A stretch of DNA of 64,000 nt from Amycolatopsis sp. NBRC 101858 (GTDB lineage: Bacteria; Actinomycetota; Actinomycetes; Mycobacteriales; Pseudonocardiaceae): assembly GCF_030269325.1 (NCBI RefSeq), contig NZ_BSTD01000009.1:62001-126000 (forward strand). Direction: 5' to 3'. Position numbers and translations under genes: made by a program. Numbering within the stretch: the stretch's first letter is position 1; the number at the start of each line of letters is the position of its first letter. Below are positions 8,701-17,146 of the stretch, piece after piece. The notes beneath the pieces are model-generated. The model saw nothing but the letters and a program-made list of their open reading frames with translations, was not told where the DNA came from and searched no databases.

Positions 8701-9228
8701 GTGGTGCGACCGTCCCAACCCGTACTGGACGCCGTCGGCACGCTCGCCCGGGTCGGGCTGGCGGCCGTCTGGCTCGTTTCCGGTGCGCTCAAGCTGGCGG
8801 ATCCGGGGCAGACGTTGATCGCCGTGAAGGCGTACGACGTGCTGCCGGACGCACTCGCCAACGTGGTGGCCATCGCGCTGCCGCTCGTCGAGCTCGTGCT
8901 CGGGTTGTTCCTGCTCGCGGGCCTGGCGACCCGGTGGGTCGCGGGCGCCGCGCTGGTGCTGCTCCTGGTGCTCATCGCCGGCATCGCCCAGTCCTGGGCG
9001 CGCGGGCTGAGCATCGACTGCGGGTGCTTCGGCGGCGGCGGCCAGGTGGCGGCGGGGCAGACCGAATACCCGCAGGAGATCCTCCGCGACTCCGGTTTCG
9101 CGCTGCTGGCGGTGTGGCTGCTGGCGCGGCCGCGCACGTGGCTGTCGCTCGACGGCTGGCTCGCGCGAGGTCGCGGGAACTCTGACGAACCCGAGCCCGA
9201 CTACTCGGGTATCGCGGAAGGGAACTGA
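8701..9228 (+). CDS. MauE/DoxX-family membrane protein
   Basis: 175 residues with four predicted membrane helices (about 13-31, 50-72, 78-97 and 130-146). The signature DCGCFGGGG puts Cys107 and Cys109 between helices 3 and 4. MauE-type proteins are integral membrane redox proteins linked to disulfide formation in exported proteins. The next gene encodes a membrane-anchored DsbA-like thioredoxin 6 bp away, which supports that role here. TAGCCT lies 6 nt before GTG 8701, consistent with a leaderless message. Confidence 0.88.
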   Translation: MVRPSQPVLDAVGTLARVGLAAVWLVSGALKLADPGQTLIAVKAYDVLPDALANVVAIALPLVELVLGLFLLAGLATRWVAGAALVLLLVLIAGIAQSWARGLSIDCGCFGGGGQVAAGQTEYPQEILRDSGFALLAVWLLARPRTWLSLDGWLARGRGNSDEPEPDYSGIAEGN

Positions 9229-9234
9229 TACACA

Positions 9235-10041
9235 GTGGGTGGAGCTGAGCGGACCGCTCGGAAGCGTCGTCAGGCCGCACAGGCCGGGGGAGCCAGGGCG
9301 GTGGCCCAGGCCAGGGGCGCGTCGACCGACAAGCGGAAGTGGATCATCGGAATCGCCGCCGTGGTCGTCGTGGCCGCGCTCGTGATCGGCGGCGTGATCT
9401 GGACGATCTCGGACAAGAACAAGACCGACGGCCAGGTCATCAACCCCGGGCAGGGCAGTTCGCTGGCCGGCGGCGTGACGCAGAAGCGCGACGGCGTCGT
9501 CGTCACCGTCGGCAAGGCGGGCGCGAAGGCCACGATCGACGTCTACGCCGACTTCCTCTGCCCGATCTGCGGCCAGTTCGAGAAGACCTACAAGACCGAC
9601 GTCGAGCAGGCGATCAACGACGGCAAGCTGCAGGTGCGCTACCACATGGTGCCGCTGCTCAACGACCGCTCCGACCCGCCGGGCTACTCGCTCGACTCGG
9701 CGAACGCGGCGCTGGCCGCGGCCGACGCCGGCAAGTTCCTCCAGTTCCACGACGCGCTGTTCGCGAACCAGCCCGAAGAGGGCAAGCGCGGCTACGACAA
9801 GGCGCAGCTGATCAAGCTCGGCCAGGACGTCGGCATCACCGACCCGGCGTTCTCGCAGACGGTCAACGCCGGCACGTACGACCAGCAGGTCAACGCCGCT
9901 TTCCAGCAGATCGAGAACGACCCGAAGCTGGCGCAGGACTTCGGCAACGGCCGGAGCGGATTCGGCACGCCGACGGTCACGGCGAACGGCGCGATCGTCA
10001 ACTGGCAGGACTCGGGCTGGCTCGCGAAGGTCACCGGCTGA
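9235..10041 (+). CDS. Membrane-anchored DsbA-family thiol-disulfide oxidoreductase
   Basis: 268 residues from GTG 9235. A basic cytoplasmic tail (1-35) precedes one transmembrane helix (about 36-58). The extracellular thioredoxin-fold domain carries the active site Cys109-Pro-Ile-Cys112 (FLCPICGQFEK). GFGTPTVTANG near residue 250 supplies the cis-proline. Actinobacterial members oxidise or isomerise disulfides of exported proteins. It probably works with the MauE-like protein encoded just upstream as the membrane redox partner. Confidence 0.92.
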   Translation: MGGAERTARKRRQAAQAGGARAVAQARGASTDKRKWIIGIAAVVVVAALVIGGVIWTISDKNKTDGQVINPGQGSSLAGGVTQKRDGVVVTVGKAGAKATIDVYADFLCPICGQFEKTYKTDVEQAINDGKLQVRYHMVPLLNDRSDPPGYSLDSANAALAAADAGKFLQFHDALFANQPEEGKRGYDKAQLIKLGQDVGITDPAFSQTVNAGTYDQQVNAAFQQIENDPKLAQDFGNGRSGFGTPTVTANGAIVNWQDSGWLAKVTG

Positions 10042-10151
10042 CTCCGGGCAATTCGCCCACTCGGGTAGGGACCGTCGACTAGGCTGTTTCCCGGAGCAGG
10101 GGAACCGGGGGTCGCACGCGCACGTCGCACCTCCGGTGACAGGGAGGGCCA

Positions 10152-10481
10152 GTGGGCGGTTCGCATCAGGGGTTTCACGTCGACGACGGCGCGTACGCGA
10201 GGTACGCCCGCCAGGTCGACCCGCTCGGTGACGACGTCAAGGGCGCGGCCGACACGCACGTCGGCCCGCACGTCGGCGTCGGCTTCTCCGACATGGGTGC
10301 GGAGTCCGGCCTGACCGGTGCCTACAGCGGCCGGATGCGCGCGCTCCAGGAGCGGATGCACCGCGTCGGCGGCGGCTGGCGGCAGGTCGGCGACGCGGCC
10401 CGGCAGACCGACCGCAACTACGCGGCGGTCGAGGCCGAGCACGGCGACGTCGTCCGGCGCCTCGGGACGGATCTCCCGTGA
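10152..10481 (+). CDS. EspC-like type VII secretion target
   Basis: 109 residues from GTG 10152 with GGGAGG-like ribosome binding sequence. The N-terminus FHVDDGAYARYARQVDPLGD and overall helical hairpin resemble the EspC/WXG100-like export family (Pfam T7SS_ESX_EspC type). GGGWRQVG gives a W-x-x-x-G turn, and YAAVE near residue 90 fits the YxxxD/E secretion signal. It has no Sec signal. The stop overlaps the next start by ATGA, linking it to the NlpC/P60 hydrolase. No ESX core genes are in the window. Confidence 0.8.
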   Translation: MGGSHQGFHVDDGAYARYARQVDPLGDDVKGAADTHVGPHVGVGFSDMGAESGLTGAYSGRMRALQERMHRVGGGWRQVGDAARQTDRNYAAVEAEHGDVVRRLGTDLP

Positions 10482-11611
10482 CCGAGCACCACACCGACCA
10501 GCTCGTCCGGCACAGCCTGGACACCACGAACCAGTTCGCGGACAAGCTGCGCCACGACCCGGCCGCGCTCAGCGGCGCGCGCGACGCGCACGTCGCGTTA
10601 CAGACGTCGGTGGGACGCACCCGCGACACCGCGGCCGACCAGCGCGTCAACCTGACGTCTGCGAGTTCGGGGGCCACGACCGATCGCGCCACCGCGACGT
10701 CGCAGAGCCTGGAGAAAGAGGTCCAGGACCTCCTCGACGAGAGCGCCGAGATCGAGAAGGCCGTTGCCGAGGCGGCCGAGACGCTGAACCTGGGCGAGAT
10801 CAAGAACGACCAGGTCCGCGACCAGATCATCAAGGAGATCTCGGCCGCGATGAAGGCGCTGGCGGCGGTGAAGTCCATCCAGCCGCCGGAAAGCCGCGCC
10901 GCCGCGTCGCGCGACATCCTGATGAAGCTGCAGACCAAGATCAGCCAGCTGACCGGCCAGGCCGCGACCTTCAGCGAGCAGACGATCACCCAGCTCACCG
11001 ACATCGGCACCAAGCTCGGCGGCGGCGGGGAGCAGACGACGTCGGCTTCCTCGGCTTCGACGCACGTGGGGTCGTCGTTCAACAGCAACAGCGGCTACTC
11101 CGGTGGTGGGGACTCCGGAGGCGGCGGCGGTGGGGGAGGAGGCGGCGGTGGCGGGGGCGGCGGTGCCGTGCACAAGCCGCGGCTGCCGGTCGCGATCCCG
11201 CCGCAGCCCGGCTCCGGCGTCGCGATCAACCTGCCCGGCGGCAAGCAGGTCATGGCGCCCAACGAGACTGCCGCGAAGGCTGTGCGCAACGCGCTTTCGC
11301 AGCTCGGCGTGCCGTACGTGTGGGGTGGGACCGCGCGCGGCCAGGGGCTGGACTGCAGTGGCCTGACCATGACGTCGTACCAGGACGCGGGGCTGCAGCT
11401 GCCGCGGACGGCGAAGATGCAGACGGTCGGGGCCGAGGTGCCCTCGATCGACCAGCTGCTGCCGGGCGACCTCGTCGTCTGGTCGGGGCACGTGGCGATG
11501 GTGATCGGGGACGGCCAGATGATCGAGGCCGGCGACCCGGTGCAGATCAGCAAGATCCGCACCACGAACGCGGGACAGTCGTTCATCGGCTTCTACCGGC
11601 CGACGGGGTAA
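10478..11611 (+). CDS. NlpC/P60-family cell-wall peptidase with N-terminal helical domain
   Basis: 377 residues. Residues 1-180 are helical and coiled-coil-like (KEVQDLLDESAEIEKAVAEA). A poly-glycine run of about 16 residues follows at 214-229, encoded by GGN codons only. The C-terminal NlpC/P60 domain (about 262-377) has catalytic Cys293 in LDCSGLT and His338 in WSGHVAMVIGDG. The family cleaves the gamma-D-Glu-diaminopimelate bond of peptidoglycan. No Sec signal is seen; cotranslation with an EspC-like protein suggests type VII export (inference). Confidence 0.92.
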   Translation: MTEHHTDQLVRHSLDTTNQFADKLRHDPAALSGARDAHVALQTSVGRTRDTAADQRVNLTSASSGATTDRATATSQSLEKEVQDLLDESAEIEKAVAEAAETLNLGEIKNDQVRDQIIKEISAAMKALAAVKSIQPPESRAAASRDILMKLQTKISQLTGQAATFSEQTITQLTDIGTKLGGGGEQTTSASSASTHVGSSFNSNSGYSGGGDSGGGGGGGGGGGGGGGGAVHKPRLPVAIPPQPGSGVAINLPGGKQVMAPNETAAKAVRNALSQLGVPYVWGGTARGQGLDCSGLTMTSYQDAGLQLPRTAKMQTVGAEVPSIDQLLPGDLVVWSGHVAMVIGDGQMIEAGDPVQISKIRTTNAGQSFIGFYRPTG

Positions 11612-11620
11612 CTTCGCACC

Positions 11621-12001
11621 GTGGCCGAATTCGACATGGACCTCGCTTCCTCGCGGATCGCCGAGCAAGCGGACCGCGCGGGCGCGGAGGCTTCCGCGCG
11701 CTTCGAGCGATCCGGCCCGGTGGTGGGCAAGGCGTCGTCCCCGGACAGCACCATCGAGGTCGAGGTCGCGCCCGGCGGGCTGCTGACCGGGCTCAGCATC
11801 CACCGGTCGGCGTTGCGGCACGGGTCGTCGGTGCTCGCCGACCAGATCCTCGAGCTGGCCCAGCGCGCGACCCGCCGCGCGGGCGACAAGATGTACCACG
11901 CGCTGGCGCCGGTGGTGGACGCGTCGCAGCTGGAAGTCCTGGGTTACGAACCGATCCCGGACGACGACCCGGACGCCGACACCTACTCGTACGGAAGGTG
12001 A
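11621..12001 (+). CDS. YbaB/EbfC-like protein
   Basis: 126 residues from GTG 11621, with TAACTT 6 nt upstream. The central part (TIEVEVAPGGLLTGLSIH, then SSVLADQILELAQRATRRAG) follows the YbaB pattern of a beta-hairpin plus long helix. True YbaB binds DNA as a nucleoid protein; actinobacterial paralogs next to WXG100/EspC genes are common and may have a different partner. It ends in an acidic tail (DDDPDADTYSYGR). It lies in the 10.1-12.5 kb operon. Confidence 0.78.
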   Translation: MAEFDMDLASSRIAEQADRAGAEASARFERSGPVVGKASSPDSTIEVEVAPGGLLTGLSIHRSALRHGSSVLADQILELAQRATRRAGDKMYHALAPVVDASQLEVLGYEPIPDDDPDADTYSYGR

Positions 12002-12006
12002 GCGCG

Positions 12007-12504
12007 ATGCCCACGACGCGTGAGCTGATTTCCCAGGCCCGGGCGCGCGAAGAGGCGATGGCCCGCGTGGACGAGCTGCTGGCGTCGGCATCCGGCACGG
12101 CCCACGACCTCGACGGCCAGGTGGAGGCAACGGTCGACGGCCGCGGCAAGCTGCTGCGGCTGTGGCTGGCGCCGTCGGCGGTGAACCTGGGCGAGAGCCT
12201 GGGGCCGCTGGTGGTGGAGATCGCCCAGGCGGCCATGCGCGAGGCGACCCAGGACGGCTACAACAAGGTCGCTTTGCTGCTGGGCGAAGAGATGACGTCC
12301 TTGATCGAGCAGATGACGGGCATGCCGGCGCCCGCGCGAGCCGAGGACGACGACCCGGGGATGACGGTCGAGGAGTTCCAGCGGCTGAGGGCGGAGCGGC
12401 TCGGTTCGGCGCCGCCGGAATCACCCGAACCGGTGACGAGCGCCGAGGACGAGGACGCATATTGGGACTCCTTCGACCCGGCTTCGTTGCGCTCGGATCG
12501 CTAG
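12007..12504 (+). CDS. Second YbaB/EbfC-like protein
   Basis: 165 residues from ATG 12007, 5 bp after the previous gene. The N-terminal helix (TRELISQARAREEAMARVDE) and the segment VEATVDGRGKLLRLWLAPSA give a YbaB-like fold. A long acidic C-terminal tail (about 110-165) contains YWDSFDPASLRSDR. It is paralogous in architecture to the preceding gene, and the two may form a heteromer (inference). Its TAG overlaps the stop of the convergent hydrolase gene within CTAG. Confidence 0.78.
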   Translation: MPTTRELISQARAREEAMARVDELLASASGTAHDLDGQVEATVDGRGKLLRLWLAPSAVNLGESLGPLVVEIAQAAMREATQDGYNKVALLLGEEMTSLIEQMTGMPAPARAEDDDPGMTVEEFQRLRAERLGSAPPESPEPVTSAEDEDAYWDSFDPASLRSDR

Positions 12505-13346
12505 GCCAGCCGCGCCACGAGGTCCGTGACCTCGTCGAGGTGGGCCGCCGTGGTCAGGTGGCCCATGCCCGGGAACACCTGGACGTCGCAGCCGAGCGTG
12601 CGGCGCGCCGCCGGGACCAAGCGGCGTGGGGGCAGGAACCGGTCGTACTCCCCGACTCCGACGACGCACGGCTGCGCGGAGCGACGCGCCAGGAGCGGAG
12701 CAGGCAACGGCGGCGGGGCCAGCGTTGTGCGGCAGCAGCGGGCCACCAGCGTCATCCACTCCACCTCCGTCGCCGGTGGTTCCTCGCCGGGGCCGACGAA
12801 CAGCCGCAGCATCCGGTGGGTGTTCGCCGTGGTGGGCCGCAGCAGCCAGCGCGTCGAGGCCAGGGCCAGGTGTGGATCCACGCTCAGCCGCACGATCCCG
12901 GCGGGGGAGACCAGCACCCGGCCCGCGATGCGCGGTGACTCGGCGGCCAGGACGACGGCCGCGCCGAGCGAATTGCCCACCAGTACGACGTCTTCGGCGT
13001 CCGTCGCTGTCAGGACCTCGTCCAGCACGGCGCCGTACCAGGCCGACCGGGCCCGCCGGGGGCGGCGCGGGTCGCTGAGTCCCGGCTGGCCGGGCAGGTC
13101 CACCACCGTCGTCGGCCGGCGGGCTGACAGCGCTCGCAGCCACGGCAGGGCCACCGCCGCGGTGAAGCTGGTGCCGGGGACCAGGACGACCCGTGCCGGT
13201 CCGGTGCCCGCAGAGGTCAGCTCCACCCGTCCGGCGCTGGTGGTCACCGTCGTACCGGTGATCGGGAAATCCGCGCGCGCCAACGCTTCCGTGCACCAAC
13301 GCCGTACTTCGCGTTGGCCGCGCGCGTTCTTGTAGACGGCCGGCAT
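12501..13346 (-). CDS. Alpha/beta-fold hydrolase
   Basis: 281 residues. The oxyanion region is LVPGTSFTA, the nucleophile elbow is VGNSLGAA (Ser126), the acid is Asp in GEYDRFLPP and the general base is His in FPGMGHLTT. The order and spacing match the alpha/beta hydrolase fold. No signal peptide is seen, so it should be cytosolic. The start at 13346 has CACACT 6 nt upstream (leaderless pattern). The substrate is not predictable. Confidence 0.88.
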   Translation of the reverse strand: MPAVYKNARGQREVRRWCTEALARADFPITGTTVTTSAGRVELTSAGTGPARVVLVPGTSFTAAVALPWLRALSARRPTTVVDLPGQPGLSDPRRPRRARSAWYGAVLDEVLTATDAEDVVLVGNSLGAAVVLAAESPRIAGRVLVSPAGIVRLSVDPHLALASTRWLLRPTTANTHRMLRLFVGPGEEPPATEVEWMTLVARCCRTTLAPPPLPAPLLARRSAQPCVVGVGEYDRFLPPRRLVPAARRTLGCDVQVFPGMGHLTTAAHLDEVTDLVARLA

Positions 13347-13360
13347 CGGGCCAGTGTGGC

Positions 13361-13852
13361 TCAGTTCAGCTGGGCGGTCGAGTTCGCGCCGTCCAGGGAC
13401 TCGCGGATGATGTCCGCGTGGCCCGCGTGCTGGGCCGTCTCGTGGATCAGGTGCAGCACGATCCGGCGGGCCGACCAGAACTGGGGATCCGGCGGTGACC
13501 ACGGGGTCGTCGGCAGCTGCACCGAAACGTCCAGTGAAGGCAGCGACCGCACATACGCGTCCGTGGCTTCGGCGGCCGCCGAGTAGGCCGAAAGCCAGCG
13601 CGAGAGCGTCTCGCTCATCGAGTACTGCGCCGTGTCCAGCATGCCGTCCGGGAGCGAGCCGTCCGCGGACTTCAGGACCTGCAGCCACATGCGCTCGCCC
13701 GTCGCCAAGTGGCGGATCAGGCCGCCCAGGGTCAGTTCGCTCACCGTCGTCCGGCGGGCCGCGTCGGCGTCCGAAATGTCGCGGACCGGGATCAGCAAGC
13801 GCTTCCGCACTTCCGCCAGCAGGCCCAGGAGGTCTTCGTGTTCGCGAGTCAT
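13361..13852 (-). CDS. DinB-family (DUF664) protein
   Basis: 163 residues. The sequence is a four-helix DinB fold with candidate metal ligands in LIRHLATGERMW and LHLIHETAQHAGHAD, the latter giving a His-x3-His-x3-His-like cluster. DUF664/DinB proteins of actinobacteria are thiol-dependent transferases, often using mycothiol; the exact substrate is unknown. The ATG at 13852 is preceded by TACGGT at 6 nt, a leaderless pattern. A GGTCA-N5-TGACC palindrome lies in the promoter spacer. Confidence 0.86.
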   Translation of the reverse strand: MTREHEDLLGLLAEVRKRLLIPVRDISDADAARRTTVSELTLGGLIRHLATGERMWLQVLKSADGSLPDGMLDTAQYSMSETLSRWLSAYSAAAEATDAYVRSLPSLDVSVQLPTTPWSPPDPQFWSARRIVLHLIHETAQHAGHADIIRESLDGANSTAQLN

Positions 13853-13875
13853 GGGACGACCGTAGAAGCGAATTA

Positions 13876-13890
13876 GGTCAGTATATGACC
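13876..13890. promoter_or_regulatory. Inverted repeat in the DinB-gene promoter region
   Basis: GGTCA-GTATA-TGACC is a perfect 5+5+5 inverted repeat. Relative to the minus-strand TACGGT element at 13859-13864 it lies in the -35/-10 spacer, where a repressor would block polymerase. The binding protein is unknown. Confidence 0.5.
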
Positions 13891-13963
13891 GCAATCCGCA
13901 ATCCCGCTGAGCGGAAACCGAGTTCGGTCAGAGGTCTGGACCAACCCCAAAAGCCTGTGTCTT

Positions 13964-13980
13964 AATTCAAGGCGTGAATT
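13964..13980. promoter_or_regulatory. Inverted repeat upstream of the GH3 gene
   Basis: AATTCA-AGGCG-TGAATT is a perfect 6+5+6 inverted repeat 27 bp before the GH3 start. It is AT-rich against the local GC background. It is a plausible operator for the GH3/ThuA pair; no LacI-type CebR site is present there. Confidence 0.5.
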
Positions 13981-14006
13981 TCGGTCTCTCGACGAGGAGG
14001 ACCCGG

Positions 14007-15833
14007 ATGGGTCTCGGACGCAGACTGGGCATCGGCGCGCTGGCACTGGGGTTGCTGGTGGCGTCGGAGACCCCCGCCCTCGCCGGGAACGGCCCGGCGT
14101 ACCGGGATTCCTGGCGTCCGGTGAAGGTCCGGGTCGCCGACCTGATGTCCCGGATGACCCTCGACGACAAGCTCGGCCAGATGATGCAGGCCGAACGGCT
14201 CGGGGTGAAGAGCCCGGCCGACGTCACCACCGGCCGGCTCGGCTCGCTGCTCTCCGGCGGCAGCTCGCAGCCGACTCCGAACACGCCCGTCACCTGGGCC
14301 GACATGTACGACGGCTTCCAGAAAGCCGCCCTCGCCACGCCGCTGGGCATCCCGCTCATCTACGGCGTCGACGCCGTCCACGGCCACAACGGTCTTTACG
14401 GCGCCACCGTCTACCCGCACAACATCGGCCTCGGCGCGACCCGGGACCCGCGGCTGGTCGAGAAGATCGGCCGCGCCACCGCGGAAGAGGTCTCCGGCAC
14501 CGGCATCGACTGGGACTTCGCGCCCTGCCTGTGCGTCGCCCGCAACGACCGCTGGGGCCGTACCTACGAGTCCTTCGGCGAGGTCCCGCAGCTGGCCACC
14601 GAGATGACGTCGATCATCACCGGCCTGCAGGGAACGAAGCTCGACCGGCCGGGTTCGGTCCTGGCCACCGCCAAGCACTACGTCGGCGACGGCGGCACCA
14701 CCGGCGGCGTCAACGAGGGCAACACCGAGATCAGCGAGCAGGAGCTGCGCCAGATCCACCTGCCGCCGTTCAAGGCCGCCGTCCAGCGCGGGGTCGGCTC
14801 GGTGATGATCTCCTACAGCAGCTGGAACAGCGTGAAGCTGCACGCGAACTCGTACCTGATCAACGACGTCCTGAAGAAGGAGCTCGGCTTCAAGGGCATC
14901 GTCGTCTCGGACTACAACGGCGTCGACAAGATCGACGGCAAGACCGGCTTCACCCCCGAAGAGGTCGAAGCCTCGATCAACGCGGGCATCGACATGGTGA
15001 TGGTGCCCTACGAGTGGCAGAAGTTCATCGACACGCTGCGCACGCTGGTGCAAGAAGGCCGCGTGCCGATGTCGCGGATCGACGACGCGAACAAGCGCAT
15101 CCTGACGAAGAAGTTCGAGCTCGGCCTCTTCGAGCACCCGCTGACCGATCGGCGGTTCCTGAGCACCATCGGCAGCAAGCAGCACCGTGACCTGGCGCGC
15201 CAGGCCGTCCGGGAATCCCAGGTGCTGCTGAAGAACGACAACCACGTGCTGCCGCTGTCCAAGCGCGAAAAGATCTTCGTGGCCGGCAAGAGCGCCGACG
15301 ACATCGGCAACCAGTCCGGCGGCTGGACGGTCGGCTGGCAGGGCACCAGCGGCCCGGTCATCCCCGGCACCACGATCCTGCAAGGCATCAAGAGCACGTC
15401 GTCGAAGGTGACCTACGCCAAGGACGGCGCGGGGATCGACAAGAGCTACGACGTCGCCGTCGCCGTCGTGGGGGAGACGCCGTACGCGGAAGGCAAGGGC
15501 GACCGTCCACAAGGGATGGGGCTGGACGCCACCGACCTCGCGACGCTGCAGAAGCTGAAGGACTCCGGCGTGCCGACGGTGGTCGTGCTGGTGTCCGGGC
15601 GCCCGCTGGACATCGCGGCGCAGCTGCCGGACTGGGCCGGGCTCGTCGAGTCGTGGCTGCCGGGCAGCGAAGGCCAGGGTGTCGCCGACGTCCTCTTCGG
15701 CGCCTACAACCCGACCGGCAAGCTGCCGGTGACCTGGATGCGCAGCGCCGACCAGCAGCCGATCAACGCCGGCGATGGCAAGCCCGCGCTGTTCCCCTTC
15801 GGCTACGGCCTGCACTACTCGCGCCACTGGTGA
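14007..15833 (+). CDS. Secreted GH3 beta-glucosidase
   Basis: 608 residues. A signal peptide ends near ETPALAG (about residue 28). The GH3 N-terminal barrel contains IPLIYGVDAVHGHNGLYGAT and the nucleophile Asp302 in IVVSDYNGVD. The C-terminal alpha/beta sandwich carries KNDNHVLPLSK and the TWMRSADQQPIN/FPFGYGLHY end typical of plant-like and actinobacterial GH3 enzymes. The start at 14007 was chosen because GAGGAGG lies just before it; an in-frame GTG at 13974 lacks this. It should release glucose from beta-glucans or cellodextrins outside the cell. A ThuA-ricin gene follows 32 bp downstream. Confidence 0.94.
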   Translation: MGLGRRLGIGALALGLLVASETPALAGNGPAYRDSWRPVKVRVADLMSRMTLDDKLGQMMQAERLGVKSPADVTTGRLGSLLSGGSSQPTPNTPVTWADMYDGFQKAALATPLGIPLIYGVDAVHGHNGLYGATVYPHNIGLGATRDPRLVEKIGRATAEEVSGTGIDWDFAPCLCVARNDRWGRTYESFGEVPQLATEMTSIITGLQGTKLDRPGSVLATAKHYVGDGGTTGGVNEGNTEISEQELRQIHLPPFKAAVQRGVGSVMISYSSWNSVKLHANSYLINDVLKKELGFKGIVVSDYNGVDKIDGKTGFTPEEVEASINAGIDMVMVPYEWQKFIDTLRTLVQEGRVPMSRIDDANKRILTKKFELGLFEHPLTDRRFLSTIGSKQHRDLARQAVRESQVLLKNDNHVLPLSKREKIFVAGKSADDIGNQSGGWTVGWQGTSGPVIPGTTILQGIKSTSSKVTYAKDGAGIDKSYDVAVAVVGETPYAEGKGDRPQGMGLDATDLATLQKLKDSGVPTVVVLVSGRPLDIAAQLPDWAGLVESWLPGSEGQGVADVLFGAYNPTGKLPVTWMRSADQQPINAGDGKPALFPFGYGLHYSRHW

Positions 15834-15865
15834 TCGTTTCCCCGCCCCCACCGGAAGGAACACGC

Positions 15866-17146
15866 ATGTCGTCCAGATCCCGCCGCCCCCTGATCCGGGT
15901 ATTGGCCTTCTTCGCCGCCTGCCTGGGTCTCACCCTGGGCGCCCCGGCCGTGCAGGCCGCGACGCCGTTCAAGGTGCTCGCCTTCTACAGCGGCACCTAC
16001 GACGCCGCGCACATCAGCTTCGAGAAGGAGGCCAACGTCTGGTTCCCGCAGCAGGCGGGCGCCAACGGCTTCACCTACACCTCGACGACCAACTGGAACC
16101 AGCTGACCACCATCACGCCGAGCCAGTACCAGGTCGTCATGTTCCTCGACGACCAGCCGCAGTCGCAGGCGCAGTTCCAGGGCTTCCAGCGGTACATGCA
16201 GGCCGGCGGCGCGTTCTACGGCTTCCACGTCACGGCCTACAACGACAGCTCGACGCCGTCGTACGCCAACTGGTTCCACAACGACTTCCTCGGCACCGGC
16301 CGCTTCACCTCGAACTCGTGGGGCCCGACGCCGGAGACGCTGAAGATCGAGAACCGCACGCACCCGTCGACGGTGAACCTGCCGGCGACGATCAAGTCGT
16401 CGACGTCCGAGTGGTACGCCTGGCAGAACGACCTGCGCCAGAACCCGAACATCACCATCCTGGCGTCGATGGACCAGTCCACGTTCCCGATCGGCACCGA
16501 CCCGAACCAGACCTGGTACAGCGGGTACTACCCGATCTCGTGGACGAACAAGAACTACAAGATGATCTACTCGAACTTCGGCCACAACGCGATGAACTAC
16601 GACACGAACACCGCGCTGTCCTCGACGTTCGAAAGCGCCGACCAGAACCGGTTCCTGCTCGACGGCCTGAAGTGGCTCGGGGGCGGCGGCACGACCACCC
16701 CGCCGCCGGACGGCACGATCGACCCGTCGGCCTGGTACGCCGTGACGAACAAGGCGTCCGGCAAGTGCGTCGACGCGAAGGCCGCGGGCAGCACCAACGG
16801 CACCGTGATCCAGCAGTACGCCTGCAACGGCACCACGGCGCAGCAGTACCAGTTCGCCCCGACCAGCGGCGGCTTCGACCGGATCAACAACCGCACCAAC
16901 CCGGCCGAGGTCATCGACGTCACCAACGTGGCGACGACGGACAACGCCGGTCTGCAGCTGTGGTCCTACAGCGGCGGGAACAACCAGCAGTGGCAGCCGG
17001 TGTCGGAGGGCAGCGGGTACTACCACTTCGTCGCCCGCCACAGCGGCAAGTGCCTGACCGTGCCGGGAGCGTCCACCGCGGACAGCGTCCAGCTGGTCCA
17101 GTCGACCTGTGACGGCAGCGCCGCTCAGTCGTTCAAGGTCGCCTAG
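15866..17146 (+). CDS. Secreted ThuA-domain protein with C-terminal ricin-type lectin
   Basis: 426 residues. A signal peptide ends near AVQAA (about residue 32). A ThuA-like glutamine-amidotransferase fold follows (about 34-240, starting FKVLAFYSGTYDAAHIS). After a Gly/Thr/Pro linker (GGGGTTTPPPD) comes a ricin B/CBM13 domain (about 288-426) with QxW-type repeats (QQYQFAP, NQQWQPV, AQSFKV). ThuA proteins of actinomycetes are often joined to sugar-binding modules and act on saccharides, perhaps as sugar oxidoreductases; activity is not established here. GGAAGG precedes the start. The TAG overlaps the convergent gene in CTAG. Confidence 0.88.
   Translation: MSSRSRRPLIRVLAFFAACLGLTLGAPAVQAATPFKVLAFYSGTYDAAHISFEKEANVWFPQQAGANGFTYTSTTNWNQLTTITPSQYQVVMFLDDQPQSQAQFQGFQRYMQAGGAFYGFHVTAYNDSSTPSYANWFHNDFLGTGRFTSNSWGPTPETLKIENRTHPSTVNLPATIKSSTSEWYAWQNDLRQNPNITILASMDQSTFPIGTDPNQTWYSGYYPISWTNKNYKMIYSNFGHNAMNYDTNTALSSTFESADQNRFLLDGLKWLGGGGTTTPPPDGTIDPSAWYAVTNKASGKCVDAKAAGSTNGTVIQQYACNGTTAQQYQFAPTSGGFDRINNRTNPAEVIDVTNVATTDNAGLQLWSYSGGNNQQWQPVSEGSGYYHFVARHSGKCLTVPGASTADSVQLVQSTCDGSAAQSFKVA

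Noticed and set aside
5101..9750. Single 1549-codon open frame on the minus strand
   Set aside because: Only the part from GTG 7806 is HrpB. The upstream part is a high-GC shadow of the binding-protein, MauE and DsbA genes.
13962..15863. 633-codon minus-strand frame opposite the GH3 gene
   Set aside because: It is the antisense of a clear GH3 enzyme; its residues show the Arg/Val/Asp/Leu bias of shadow frames.
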